DNA of 40,620 nucleotides from Hydnum rufescens UP504. Taxonomy: Eukaryota > Basidiomycota > Agaricomycetes > Cantharellales > Hydnaceae. Shown here one piece after another: positions 18,809 through 30,220 of the stretch (positions are counted from its first letter, which is position 1; every line of letters begins with the position of its first letter). Location of the stretch: positions 345,693-386,312 of the forward strand of contig MU128937.1 in the NCBI GenBank assembly GCA_014904985.1. The letters are read 5' to 3'. The position numbers and the translations under genes were made by a program. The notes under the pieces are model-generated. The model was given only the letters and a program-made list of their open reading frames with translations, was not told the origin of the DNA and made no database searches.

Positions 18809-21800
18809 TCATTGCATCGACCAGTCCGGGAGGTCTGTCGGAGACTCCATAAGGAACTGGGTGGTCCTGAACAGTATGGATGTGAACTCCATGGCATTAA
18901 TGCATCTTGGGGCCTCCGGATGAGTCCAGTGGAATTCCTGAACAGCCTCTGGGGCATTGTCCAGGTTGGCTTTGGGGACCCACTCATTGTCGGAAGCTGG
19001 GTACCCCTTCCACTTCACTAGGTACTGGAGTTTCTGGCAGAAATACCTGGAATTCTTGATTCACTCGACTTCATACTCCTCTTCACCTCCTTGTAAGATT
19101 GGGGGTGGTGGGGGGTGAGCTGTGCGCTCTGCAATCAGGTCCGGTCGGAAGGGGCGGAGTTTGGATACATGGAACACTGGGTGGATACACATGGAGGCAG
19201 GGAGTTTGAGACGGATGGCAGAGTGGGAGATGACTTTATCAACCTTATAGGGTCCAAGCCATTTGTTGGAGAGTTTTTTGGTGGGGCGGTCGGTGGAGAT
19301 GTCACGTGCATCTAGCCAAACTTGGTCACCAATTGTGTATTCCAGAGTGTCCATGCGGTGGGCATCATAGAAGCATGCCATGTCTTCTGCAGCCCTCCAT
19401 AAGGCAGCCTGGGCTTCGTCTGTAGCCTTCTGCATCCGAGTGATGAAGTCCGAGGCGGCTTCAACCATCCTGGCATGGACTGGTTCAGTGCTGAGGTGAG
19501 GGTCCTGTCTGGAGTCCAGCCAGAATGGGGTCTGGCATGTAGAGGAGTGCACACGGTTGTTATATGCGAATTCCGCAATAGGGAGCCATTCCGCCCAGTC
19601 ATTCTGCCGGTGGTTAACAAAGATCCGGAGGTATTGCTCAATTTCCTGGTTGACACGCTCTGTCTGTCCATCTGTCTGGGGGTGGAATGCTGTCAAGAAA
19701 TTCGTTTTAACGCCAAGGAGTGAGTTCAGCTCCTTCATGAACTTGGAAGTGAAGGTGGTGCCTCAGTCGCTGATAATGGTTTCCAGAAGGCTGTGATGTC
19801 TCCACATGTTGTCTCGGAACAGACGGGCGACCCCAGCAGAATCGACTGTGGTGGTCGTGGGCATTGCATGGATTCGTTTGGATAATCGATTGATGATGAT
19901 CATCATGCTGTCAAATCCATGTGATTCTGGGAGTTCTGTGATCATGTCCACGGATATGACCTGCCATCGACGGTCCGGCACAGGGTTGGGGTGGAGTGTT
20001 CCGGACAGCTTGGAGGGGAAGGTTTTCATCTGGTTGCAAGTGTCACAGGCAGAGACATAGGTCACAATGTATCGAGACATCCCTGGCCACCAGTAGTGGT
20101 GGGACACCAGCTTGTACATCTTCCACTGTCTGGGGTGACCTGTGGTCGGAGTATCATGGTGCTCGTGCACAAGGTCATGATGGAGTTTGGGGTCCAATGG
20201 GACATATATGTGGCCTCGGTAGAGAACTGTGGAGCCATGGAGTTCCCAGTCCTTGAGGTGTGTCTTTGGTCCATCCCCATTCAGCTCCTTAACGATCTGG
20301 ACCACTTTATCGTTGATCTCCATTGCCCTTTTAATCCGTGCCATCAGGCTCCGGCTGGGCCCTTCGACTGTGATGACCTCTGGGGAGTCGGTGGCCCATG
20401 TCTGGAAGGCAGCTGGTTTTAGGAGCACCACATCGGAATTGTCAGAGTCCCCATGTGGATGGTCTGACCAGCATGAGAGGGCATCAGGCTTCCTGGATTG
20501 TGTCCCGGAATGGTGTTGGAGGGTGAAGTTGAACTGAGAGAGGAATATGCTCCACCGGGCTTGCCTCTGGTTCAACTTCTGGGCAGACCAGAAGTACTGG
20601 AGGTTCTGGTGGTCTGTCAAGATCTTGACTGAGTGAGGGGAACCTTCAAGGTAGTGTCTCCAAGCTTCTAAGGCCCAGATGATGGCTAAGAGCTCCTTGT
20701 TGTAGATGTCGTAGTTTCTCTCGGCCTCAGATAAGCTTTTTGACAAGAAGCCCACTGGGTGCCACTTCCCATCATCTTGGAGTTGGGAGAGTACAGCTCC
20801 CGTTGCATACCCGGAGGCATCTGCCTCCACTCGGAAGTGTCTGGACTTGGAGGGAAACACCAGGATTGGTGCGGAGGTGACGAGGGCTTTCAGTTTGAGG
20901 AAGGCATTACATTCTGCATCAGTCCACCAGAAGGGTGTGTCTTTCCGGGTGAGGTTGTTTAGAGGTCTGGCAACCTTGGCGAAATCCTGAATGAATCATC
21001 GGTAGAAGTTAATGAACCCTAAGAATGACTGTGTTTCTTTCAGGTTTTTGGGCTCTGGCCAGTCCGTTACACCTCCGACTTTGACAGGGTCCATCTCCAC
21101 ATGGTCCGGTGTGAATATCATCCCCAGGTATTCAATCCAATCTCAGAAGAACTCACACTTCTCTGGTTTCAGGAAGAGTTTGTTTTCCCGGAGGGTCTGT
21201 AGGATGCCTTGGACTCCTCGGATGTACTCTTCTCGAGTCTTGGAAAAGCATAAGATGTCATCCAGGTACACAATGCATACTCCATTGTTGATCCATTCCC
21301 TGAGGACGTCATTGATCATGTTCTGGAACATCCTGGGGGAGTTGCAAAGTCCGAAGAACATTACCAACAGTTCGAACAGTCCTCGGTTCGTCCAGAATGC
21401 TGCTTTCCATTTGTCTCCTTCTGCCATCCGGATGTTCTGGAATCCCCACCAGAGGTCAAGTTTCCCGAACACTTTGGCTCCACAGAGTTGATCGATGACA
21501 TCAGAGATCAGGGGTATGCGTTCTTAACTGTGATGTCATTGAGTTTCCGGTAGTCCTGGACTAGGTGGAACCCTGCATCCTTTTTCTTCATGAAGAACAC
21601 TGCAGCGGCCATTGGAGACTTTGATGGACAGATTTGACCGGAAGTGAGATTCTCCTTCAGGAAGTCATTGAGTTCTTTCTGTTCACCTGGGGACAGCAGG
21701 AACAGTTTGGTGGGAGGAGGTAGCTGAGTTCCTTCTTGAAACTCAATGTGGTGGTCCCATGGCTTCTGGGTGGGGAGTTGGTCAAAGGAGTCTTTGGAGA

Positions 21801-22019
21801 ACACGTCTTGGAAGTCACGGAATTCCTCAGGTACGAGCTCCTTGAAGGTTTTGGCAGGTTCGTTTGCTTTCATCTTAGCAGCCTCTGCCAGCCTCTGAGA
21901 AGGGGTGGATGTTGCTCGGACGATTTCAGAGTGTTCGCTGTCATCAGGGAAGTAGGCTGCAAAAATAGCATCCCCTTTTTCCAAGGTCAGGGTCTCATCA
22001 TCGTCATCCAGTGGTGTGG
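18809..22019 (-). pseudogene. Element D Pol: RT, RNase H, integrase, chromodomain
   Basis: Minus-strand order: RT from about 21990, with PSKSPMAAAVFFMKKKDAGF, a one-base deletion at about 21510, and the catalytic box VYLDDILCFS intact at about 21270; RNase H (FRVEADASGYATGAVLSQ, about 20830); zinc-binding integrase N-terminus (HEHH...CDTC, about 20050-20180); integrase core with SVDMITELPES, ISD followed by TGA, and HPQTDGQTERVN; then a chromodomain with LVKWKGYPASDNEWVPKANL (about 18950-19030). TGA stops at 19061, 19763, 20996 and 21143 all fit former CGA, one of them inside the SDRG motif. The TGA at 18809 may be the natural end. The chromodomain would be expected to guide integration to marked chromatin (family knowledge). 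Confidence 0.93.
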
Positions 22020-23235
22020 TGTAAGCAGGATGGTTAATAACCAATCCAACTACTGTCCACATCATTGAGGAGAGGACAAAAGAAGGGAGCCATGGGGACA
22101 ATTCGAATATTCAGGTCCAGGGAAATGAAGGTCTTTTTGGTTAATAAAAAATCCCAATGAACAGTGGTTGCTCAAGGGAATAGATCAGTGTCACAAAATT
22201 AAGATGTCAAGGCCACACCCTGAAGTCGTCCTCTTGACTATTCAGTCTTAATGTGGCTGTACACAGTCTTGACAAGTGGGAAATCTCCTCCAAACAGTGG
22301 CAATACTTCAGTGCCTCAGACTGTGATAGGGGGAAAAACCAAATATTTACATGCCCCCTCCCCTTTATATACATTCTAGACCACAATTCAAAATTCCAGA
22401 AGAAAAGCGGAGATAAGGGAAGCATAATGAAAAAGAAATGAAGTCAAAAGCTTCAAAACTGGTGGAGATATTCAAGAATCAAGTGAAAAAGAGACAAAAA
22501 ACACTTTACAAGGCATTCCTCCTTTGAAACTGGATAGATTCCCTTAAGGAATGGTGGAATAGGTCGCCCTGAGTGTCCTTTGCATCGGAATTAAGAGGGC
22601 CGGAACCAATTTGTCATTTGTGTTGGTGGAGCAAGGGGGGAGTCATGAGGAAGGGGTTGTCTTGTGAAAAATGGAGTTCGCGTCCGTTCGTTTTGCCCTT
22701 GGTACCATTAGATGCGCATTTTTAACAGCGTTCAGGGCGTGGTACTCGCGAACAAATCCGATAAGAATTGGCATCAAAAATCAAGAAATACTCCTTCAGA
22801 GTATGAATCATGGCAAGATATTGTTACAGGGACCGCAGTTTTGATTTGTTCGTTTTGTGTTTGGTACTGTTCAATAGGTACGATTTGTATCTTTCTGGGA
22901 GCGGTCGTTCCGAGTCGATCCAATCAAAAATGACGGAGAAATTTGAAAAATACTCCTTTAGAGTGACATAATCCCTTTTTGAATCATGTGACGGGTCCAT
23001 GGGTCCAGAACGAAGGCCAGGCACAGTCCACATCATTACATAATCACAATTCTTTGCCCTTAAGGCAAAGGAATGACATGGAATGAGGGGTTTCTGATGT
23101 GTGGAATTTGGATTGTTTCTCCAATGAATGAAGGGTGTGAAAATTTAGGATCAGATGGACATTCAGTCCGTTTGTTTGGTTGTAAAATTGGCCTCAGATG
23201 GTGTTTCTATGGTGTAGGGATTTATCCCTCCAACA
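22020..23235 (-). repeat. Solo LTR of family B nested in pol of D
   Basis: Minus orientation: on the plus strand it starts TGTAAGCAGG and ends CCCTCCAACA. Flanks GTGG and GCGG may be a 4-bp duplication with one CpG change. It interrupts the protease-RT linker of D. At 1.2 kb it is the shortest of the four family-B LTRs. Confidence 0.9.
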
Positions 23236-24010
23236 GCGGGCTCGTTCTGGGGTGTCTCCATGGCTTTCTGACCATCTCTCTCTTGTTGGCATTCCATATT
23301 CCATATTCTCTGGATCATTGCTCAGCAGTCAGATGGGCATCGGGTCAGCATCAGCTTCCCTGTTGTCCAGTTGATCTCTGGGTTGTGGTGGTGGAGCCAG
23401 GTGTGCCCTATGATCAATTTGGTTTTACCCAGTCCGATCACGGAGAACACCACCCGTTCAGAGTGGTCATCAATCTGGAGGATGACTTCTACTTCTTTGT
23501 GGACAGATCCCATCTCATTGAGCATTCCATCGATGTTATAGACTGGGATGGGGCAGGCGAGCAGCTGTACGTCTAGTCCGTTCTCCTTTGCAAAGGCCGG
23601 GTCCATGAACATCCCAGTTGCTCCGGAGTCCAGTAGAGCGGTTCCGGCACAGATGGCTCCAGTCTGGGGTGATTGGATTTTCACCTTGACTTCTGTGGCT
23701 CATCTAGGGTCTTCGGAAAGGAGGCGGATTGAGGGTGGAGGGCTATAAATGGGGTTGGTATAGGTGGATACATTTTCAGAATCATCACTCTCATCATTGG
23801 AGAAAAACATGTCATTTCCAATTCCGTATGTACAGTTTTGGAGGGGGGTGAATCTGTTGGTCAGGCAGGACGCATCCTTCACTGCTGACTGTTGGGAAAA
23901 CCCTGCGGAGTGGATCCTGAGGGTTCCGGTGTGTCCTTTTCAGGTGGGAACAGCTTCCATAGTTCCTCACTAATGATTGCTCCAATGTCTTCCATTGCCC
24001 AGATGAACTG
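23236..24010 (-). pseudogene. Element D gag-pol junction and aspartic protease
   Basis: A retropepsin-like protease with catalytic LLDSGATGMF (about 23630) and the later KLIIGHTWL strand lies in the frame 23684-23322. Upstream are an acidic linker (FFSNDESDDSENV) and a frameshift near 23885 relative to gag. TGA at 23700 and 23322 fit former CGA. Gag ends at a TGA at 24011 and the frame then continues about 43 codons, so gag and pol may originally have been joined in one frame or by a frameshift. Confidence 0.88.
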
Positions 24011-24973
24011 TCATGGCTTTCGTGGGTGCAGGCAGTCACGAGAGATGTGTCCCAGCTCCTGGCAGTTGTAACAACATTGTGCCTCTTGCTTCCATGTGGA
24101 GTCTATGTCCATGGGGGCAAACAAAGTTGATGAGGAATGTGTTGCCACAGGAGGCACTGGGGTTGGCCTGGGGGCAGGGGGTGTTGTCTGGGGCTTCTCT
24201 GTGGGTGTTGGAGGGTTCCTCGGTGCATAGGGGTTCATGCTCACCGTGGCCTGTCGGAACTGGAGGTATAAGTTGTCCAGCCAGTGTGCTGTGTCCTGCC
24301 ATCCTCTGAGGGTCCCTGGTAGGTCACTGAGGTGCATTTTCTCCAGCAATTGTTCGTTGAGTCCTCGTTGGTATGCATTGATAAGGGCCTCCTCTCCAAA
24401 GCCGGTTCGACCTGCCAAGGCATCGAAGTGCGCAGTGTACTCCTCGGCGGACATCTTTCCCTGCTTCAGGTTCTGAAGTTGGGACCAGGCGGTGAACTCT
24501 CGATCTGGCTCCCCAAAGGCACTCTCGAAGGCAACCAGGAACTCCTCGAAGGTCTCATATGGGTTGTGAGTCTCGGGGTCCAGGAAAGAGGTGGAAAGGC
24601 TTTCCGCCCATGCTCCGGCGGTTCTGTCCTTCATCCAAGAGAGGGTGTATAGGATTTTGTGCAGCTCTGTGGGGTAGACTCTGGGCTGGAGAGCAATATT
24701 CAGCCGGACAGAGCACAGGAAGCCTTCTGTCTTCTTCTGGTCGCCTGAGAATGGTTCGGGGTCTGCCCCCTTGGCCTCATGAGTGGATTGGGTAGGCAGG
24801 GGTTGTTGTTGGAGGGTCTGCTGAACTGCAGCAGACACAAAGCCTGTGACATGTGTCCCTTGGTTTCGCATGTCATCCAGTTCTTCTCGAAGGGCGGCAT
24901 TCTGTTGTTGGAGTTGAGTGAGGAGGTGTTGGAGGTGGTCGGTGGTAATGGCTACTGGAGCACTGTTGGACAT
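24011..24973 (-). CDS. Element D Gag with CCHC zinc knuckle (320 aa)
   Basis: Begins MSNSAPVAITTDHLQHLLTQ with a Gln-rich helix. A retrotransposon capsid-like domain follows: PEPFSGDQKKTEGFLCSVRL, later FEEFLVAFESAFGEPD and KMSAEEYTAHFDALAGR. A Pro/Thr linker leads to one zinc knuckle CYNCQELGHISRDC near the C-terminus. The Met at 24973 is chosen because upstream residues run into the LTR. This is the only open, apparently intact ORF of D. Its terminal TGA may itself be a decayed CGA. Expected role: forms the virus-like particle and binds element RNA. Confidence 0.9.
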   Translation of the reverse strand: MSNSAPVAITTDHLQHLLTQLQQQNAALREELDDMRNQGTHVTGFVSAAVQQTLQQQPLPTQSTHEAKGADPEPFSGDQKKTEGFLCSVRLNIALQPRVYPTELHKILYTLSWMKDRTAGAWAESLSTSFLDPETHNPYETFEEFLVAFESAFGEPDREFTAWSQLQNLKQGKMSAEEYTAHFDALAGRTGFGEEALINAYQRGLNEQLLEKMHLSDLPGTLRGWQDTAHWLDNLYLQFRQATVSMNPYAPRNPPTPTEKPQTTPPAPRPTPVPPVATHSSSTLFAPMDIDSTWKQEAQCCYNCQELGHISRDCLHPRKP

Positions 24974-25051
24974 TTTGGAATGAGGGGTGGGAGGGAAATC
25001 GGCGATACTAAGCAATCCAGATGGTGGGCTTGTGAAAGAGCTTTGGTCTTC

Positions 25052-25666
25052 TGTCAGGGCCACGCTGCGACGAGAGCACCAAACAAATATAAACACAGAT
25101 AACTCTGACTAAGTCCAGTGTAAGTCTGGCTAAGTCCAGGAGAATCCAGGCAAGAATGAGATAATGAGGATGGGATGGAGAGGCAGTCCAGCAGCCCGGA
25201 AGGGACTAGGCAGAAACAAGCACAGCGGTGCTTAAGCTCACGGAGTCAACTGGAAAGTACTCGGACTGTAGTCTGGAGTAGAAGCGGAAATCCTGACATT
25301 GACATTAAGGGAATAGGTACAGTGAGGCTAACCTGTGGTCCGGAGTAGAAGCAGAAATCCTGAGAGACCAAAGCTGAATCTCTGGATTTTGCCCCGGACT
25401 ACTTATACATAGTTCCTATACTACAGGGGATTGATCGCTTAATGAGAGGTGGTTACAGGGGGGCAGGCACAAGAGGGGGAGTGGGCAGGGGACAGGAAAG
25501 TGGATGGGACAGGGACAGGGCCAGGGGTAAGTGTGTGGGAACTGGAAGTAAAGGAAATGAGGAAATGAAGGGGAAATGAAACAGAGACGGGGACAAATCG
25601 GAAACAGGCCAGAACCAAAACCAGAAACAAAACCAGAATTAACCGGGAAATGGACGAACTCTGACA
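25052..25666 (-). repeat. 5' LTR of element D (615 bp)
   Basis: Starts and ends with the TGTCAG/CTGACA inverted ends and is followed by target duplication TGTAC. A TATA-like box (sense CTATGTATAAGTAG) is at about 25400-25415. It has a 68-bp internal insertion relative to the 3' LTR, carrying a second copy of GTAGAAGCRGAAATCCTGA. Confidence 0.92.
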
Positions 25667-28300
25667 TGTACCATGTTTGGCTATAACCCAATTGGTGACT
25701 AGGTCAGTGAGTCCTTCTGCAGAAAGTGTCATGACTGTGGGGATGAAGAGACCCATCTTCATGAATTGGTCGACAATAATGAGGATGGAGTCAAATGAGG
25801 AGGAGGGTGGGAGTCCAGTGATGAAGTCCATTGCAATCAAGTTCCAGGGTCAATCAGCAATGGAGAGGAATTTGAGGGGGCCATATGTGGTGTGGTGCAA
25901 GGATTTCATGTGAGCACATATGACACAAGATCATACATATGCCTTGACCATTTTCATTAGTCCTGGCCAGTAGTATTTCCGCATAATAAGACAGATGGTT
26001 TTGTGAATGCCTGGGTGGCCCATGAGGAGGTGATCATGTGAAGTGCGAAGAATGTCGAGGCAGAGATTGCGATAGTTGGGGACGTAGATGCATCTTTTGT
26101 GTAGTAGCAATGTTGCATCCTCTGAGAGTGAGAAGAAGGTGGGGGGGGCTGTTGAGTCACCTTTGGTGGTCTTGATGCATTTGTGCACTTGTGTTGTGAG
26201 GGTGTCATTGCAAGTGCCTTCACGAATCAGTGCAAGAGTTGTTTTGGAGTCGAGAGGGTGGTCATTGAGGGTTGCTCATAAGTATGCACTAAGAGCTGTG
26301 TCTGAGTCGAGAGGCTTGGCATCACAAATGATCATTTGAAGGTTTTGCGGGTTTGCAGTTGCATATACCTCATTTCATTTGGGTGGATAAATGTTGGGGC
26401 ATCTTGTGAGGGTGTCTGGTTTTCCTCCCAGTCATCCTGGTCAATAGACGATGATGTAGTCGAAGGAGGAGAGGTATTCTGACCATCGTGCCTGTTGACG
26501 AGTGAGGAGTTTTGTGGAGGTGAAGTACTCCAAGTTTTTGTGGTCCATAATGACAGAAACTGTGTGAGCAGTGCCTTCAAGGTACACTCACCAGGTGCAA
26601 AAGGTGTCAAAGATCACGAGAAGTTCTTTGTCGTGGATGTCATAGTTCAGTTCTGTGCTTTGCATTGATCGTGAGCAGAATGCGACAGGTCGAACTTTGT
26701 TGTTCTCATCAATTTGTGACAAGATCATGGTGATGGCATAGTTGGACACATCAGTTTCTATGATGATGCATAATTCAGGGTTGAAGTGGTGGAGGACTGG
26801 GGCTGATATGAAGGCATTTTTGATGCTTTTGAAAGCTCATTGGGTCTTGTCATTCCATGTGAGGGTTTCGTCTTTTTTCATAAGATGGATTAAGGGGTGC
26901 ACAAGGTCTGAGTAGGTCATGATGAAGTGGGGGTAGAAGTTCACGAAGCCTAGGAATGACTGGACTTCTTTTACTGAGGTGGGTGCAGGCCAACTTAGGA
27001 TTGCATCGAATTTCATAGGGTCCATCTGGATGCCAGAGGGGGTGATGATGAAGCTGAGGTACTCAATAGTGTCTGTGTGGAAGGTGCACTTTGAGATCTT
27101 GGTGTGGAGGTTTCTTTTGCAGAGTTGTTGTAGTACACAGTGAATGTGTTCGTGGTGTTCTTCTCGCAAATTGGAGAAAATGAGGATGTCATTGAGATAT
27201 ACAATGATGAACAGATCCACCATATCCTGGAACGAGTCATTCATGAAATACTGGAACTGCACTGGGGAGTTGGCTGCTCCCATTGGCATTATGAGCCACT
27301 CATAGGCACCGTACTGTGTACAAAACACTGTGAGCCACTCGTGTCCTTTGGTAACTCTGATGTTGTAGTAGCCATCACAAAGATCAATTTTTGTATAAAT
27401 TGTGGTGCTGCAAAGGCAATCAAGGAGGTTGTTGATGAGGGGGATGGGGTAACAACTCTTTTTCGTGATGCGATTGAGTGCTCAGTAATCAATGCAAAGG
27501 TGAAGCCCGCCACCTTTCTTTTTCGTGAATAGGATTGGCACACCTGCAGGAGAGGTCAAAGGGCATATGAATCCTTTCACAAGGAATTCATTGATGAATT
27601 TGCATAGCGCTGCAAGTTCACTTTCTGACATTGGGTATATGGGACTTCGCGGTATGTCATGACCTTCCTCAATGTCAAACCAAAAGTCATATTTGCAATG
27701 TGGCAGTAGATAGCTGGCCACTGTCCCAGTGAAGATGTTGTGGAATTCATGGTATTCCAGAGGAAGTTGTGGTGCAAGGTCTTGGCATTCCTCAATGGGG
27801 ATTGTTTCGGGTAATGCAGAGGTGGAGGGAGTGTCACAAACCACTGATGCAGTTTGTGCATGGGTTGGATTGGTGATGATGCATGTGTAGAGTGTCGCAC
27901 CCTCATCACTGGCTGCTTCAATGAAGTCTTCGGCTTTGTAGACTTCAATTGTGATGCTGTGGGTTGGGGGACTTGTTGTTGGTTCTGGGGTCACAGTGGG
28001 CGTTGTGATGATGTTGATGCTTAGTGGCATCATTACTAGGTCTGCATGGTGTGCCATATGCTCGATTCACATTTCGGCCCACAAGATTTGTGGATTGACT
28101 TGTCACAACCAGGGGAGTCCTAGTACAATGGGGGTCAAGGAGTGGAGTTGCAATTTGATGGACTTGATATTTTGTTGTGACGAGTTTGCGAAAGTGACCA
28201 GGAGTGTAACTATACACTTGAGGTTGTTCATGATTGATCCATCAAATAATTGCAAGGGGTGCAACACTGGCCATAAGATTTCTCCATGAAGTTCATGTAA
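25667..28300 (-). pseudogene. Ty3/Gypsy element C Pol, 5'-truncated and split by D
   Basis: Minus-strand order: protease tail (LFDGS and PIVLGLPWL, about 28100-28260, the DSG active-site part missing); RT with FICPLTSPAGVPILFTKKKG, IMPMGAANSPVQFQYFMND and the catalytic box VYLNDILIFS at about 27200 (first Asp of the DD pair is Asn, a CpG-to-CpA change); RNase H (IIETDVSNYAITMILSQ, about 26740); RNase H end and integrase zinc region (HDHLLMGHPGIHK, about 26030); and integrase core start MDFITGLPPSSSFDSILIIV, which ends at the D insertion. The core resumes at 15849. Many TGA stops (for example 27482, 26186 region, 28050s) fit former CGA. It is the oldest element of this nest. Confidence 0.9.
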
Positions 28301-29355
28301 AAATTCATGCTATGGCCATGAGCTTCATGGGATAGCATTATCCATGAAGACCCACAAGTGCTGCTATGAGTCTATTTGTCAGCTGAGGAATGGGGGAGCA
28401 ACTGGAGTGGGATCAAATAGCAATTATGAGCGGAGGCAGATGGATATATAGGGGTAGGGGGTATCAGGTTGGTCCTGGGGGATCCTAAATGGGTCAGTGG
28501 GCTATCTGGGGTTATTGGGCCTATCAGGGTCCTCACTGCACATTCAAATACCACAGGTATTTGGGCAGGGATATCGGGTTAGGCCCCAGCGGGCAGGGGG
28601 GGACCCTGAATGGCTCCACTATCCAGTGTTGACATCGCCCATTCAAATGGTGGGATTTTCCTAATTTGGAATCTGGATTCACCTGGCACTAGGCCATTTA
28701 CTTTGGGCGCTTCAACCACTGCTCCCCTTGGCCATTGCCATAAATCCTATTCTATTGACTGCTATACAAGGGGAAGCCTACATGGTTAATTCTATAAGGG
28801 CAATAGTAAAGGAATACAAGGGCAATGAGATTTCTGTGGTTGCATGCAGGCTTCTCAGGCTTGTCAAGGCCTCAGCACTACATGAGCGACGAGTGCGATA
28901 AATTGGCTCGCAGGGGTTAGGAGAGCATAAACATGGAATCAGAGGCTGATAGGGGCAACAGAATTTCTGGGGCTGCATTCAGGCTTGGTGCCATGAGCAA
29001 TGTGGTTTTTTGGTTGAATTGACCATGAATGCGAGTGGTAGGACATAGGGGAATATGAGGTTGATAGGGTGATGAGATCTTGTCAAGGGCAGTGTGTAGG
29101 CAAAGAATATGAGGTTGATAAGGGAACTGGGGTTTCCATGGCTGCATGTGGGTACAGCAAGGACTTGGGTTCAGCAGGAACTTGGTTATGTGAGGGGGAG
29201 AGCTGTCAGTAGGTAAGGAATATGAGGCTGCTGAGGGAGCTGTGGCTGCATGGTGCGGGCTGCTATGGTTTCTAAGTTAAATAGATCATGAGCATTAAGA
29301 GAATACTATGGGAATAATGAGAGTGTATCTTACAGATGTGATTTCATAGCCAAGC
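28301..29355. other. Non-coding decayed repeats
   Basis: No gene is supported. From about 28800 to 29260 there are four or five diverged copies of a 60-110-bp phrase containing GGAATATGAGGYTGATAGGG and GGCTGCATGYRGG. A short CATGAAG/CTTCATG inverted motif lies at 28290-28350, next to the truncated end of element C. Confidence 0.6.
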
Positions 29356-30088
29356 CCTGTGATCATGGTCACTGACTAGGCCTTGAGAATGGCCCCTTGT
29401 GATAAGAGTTGTCAACTAGGCTTTGAGAACAGGGCCTCACAATCAGAATTGCTGGCTAGGCTTCGAGAATGGGGCCTTGTGACCACAGTTGCTGACTAGG
29501 CTTCGAGAATGGGGCCTCACAATCAGAGTTGCTGGCTAGGCTCCAAGAACAGGGCCTCACGATCAGAGTTGCTGACTGGGCTTCAAGAATGGGGCCTCAT
29601 GACCACAGTTGCTGACTAGGCTTTGAGAATGGGGCCTTGCAACCATGGCTGCTTACTAGGCTTTGAGAATGGGACCTTGTGACCATGGTTGCTGACTAGG
29701 CTTTGAGAATGGGGCCTTGCAATCAATGTTGCTGGCTAGGCTCTGAGAATGGGGCCTCATGACCACGGTTGCTGACTAGGCTTCGAGAATGGGGCCTCAT
29801 GACCACAGTTGCTGACTAGGCTTCAAGAACGGGGCCTCACAATAAAAGTTGCTGGCTAGGCTTTGAGAACAGGGCCTCATGATTTGGTTGCTGACTAGGC
29901 TTTAAGAACAGGGTATTGGGAGCCTTGCAATCAGGTTGCTGACTTGACTTTGAGAATGGGGCCTTGAGTCACTGACTCAGATTCAAGAACAGGGCCTCAC
30001 AATGATAGTTGCTGACTAGGCTCTGAGAACAGGGCCTTGTGATGATAGTTGCTGACTAGGCATCAAGAACAGGGTGTCACAATCACAG
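29356..30088. repeat. 40-bp minisatellite, about 18 copies
   Basis: Unit of 40 bp: GTTGCTGACTAGGCTTYGAG followed by AAYRGGGCCTYRTGACCAYA. Variation is almost wholly C/T and G/A. It lies downstream of the KDZ transposase stop. Confidence 0.92.
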
Positions 30089-30220
30089 TTGTACTTCAAG
30101 AGAGAACAGTGTTGAATGTTCCTCATGTGACATGTCAGACTCAACACCACATATTAGTGCCCAAGAAAGAGAGTAAGTCTGAAACTACATACACATAGAA
30201 ACTATCTATGGCACATAGGA

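Larger units (their letters stand above)
15855..25666 (-). mobile_element. Full-length chromodomain Ty3/Gypsy element D with two nested LTRs
   Basis: Both ends carry LTRs beginning TGTCAG and ending CTGACA, flanked by the same 5-bp duplication TGTAC (15850-15854 and 25667-25671). The interrupted gene is the integrase of element C. Order on the minus strand: 5' LTR (25052-25666), gag (24973-24011), protease, RT, RNase H, integrase, chromodomain (ends 18809), polypurine tract, 3' LTR. A plus-strand gene lies between chromodomain and 3' LTR. Family-B LTRs were inserted at 16328-17708 and 22020-23235. Multiple TGA stops and a frameshift make it inactive. Confidence 0.93.

Noticed and set aside
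19805..20962. Several plus-strand ORFs across element D pol
   Set aside because: Shadows of the minus-strand RNase H and integrase coding sequence with no motif of their own.
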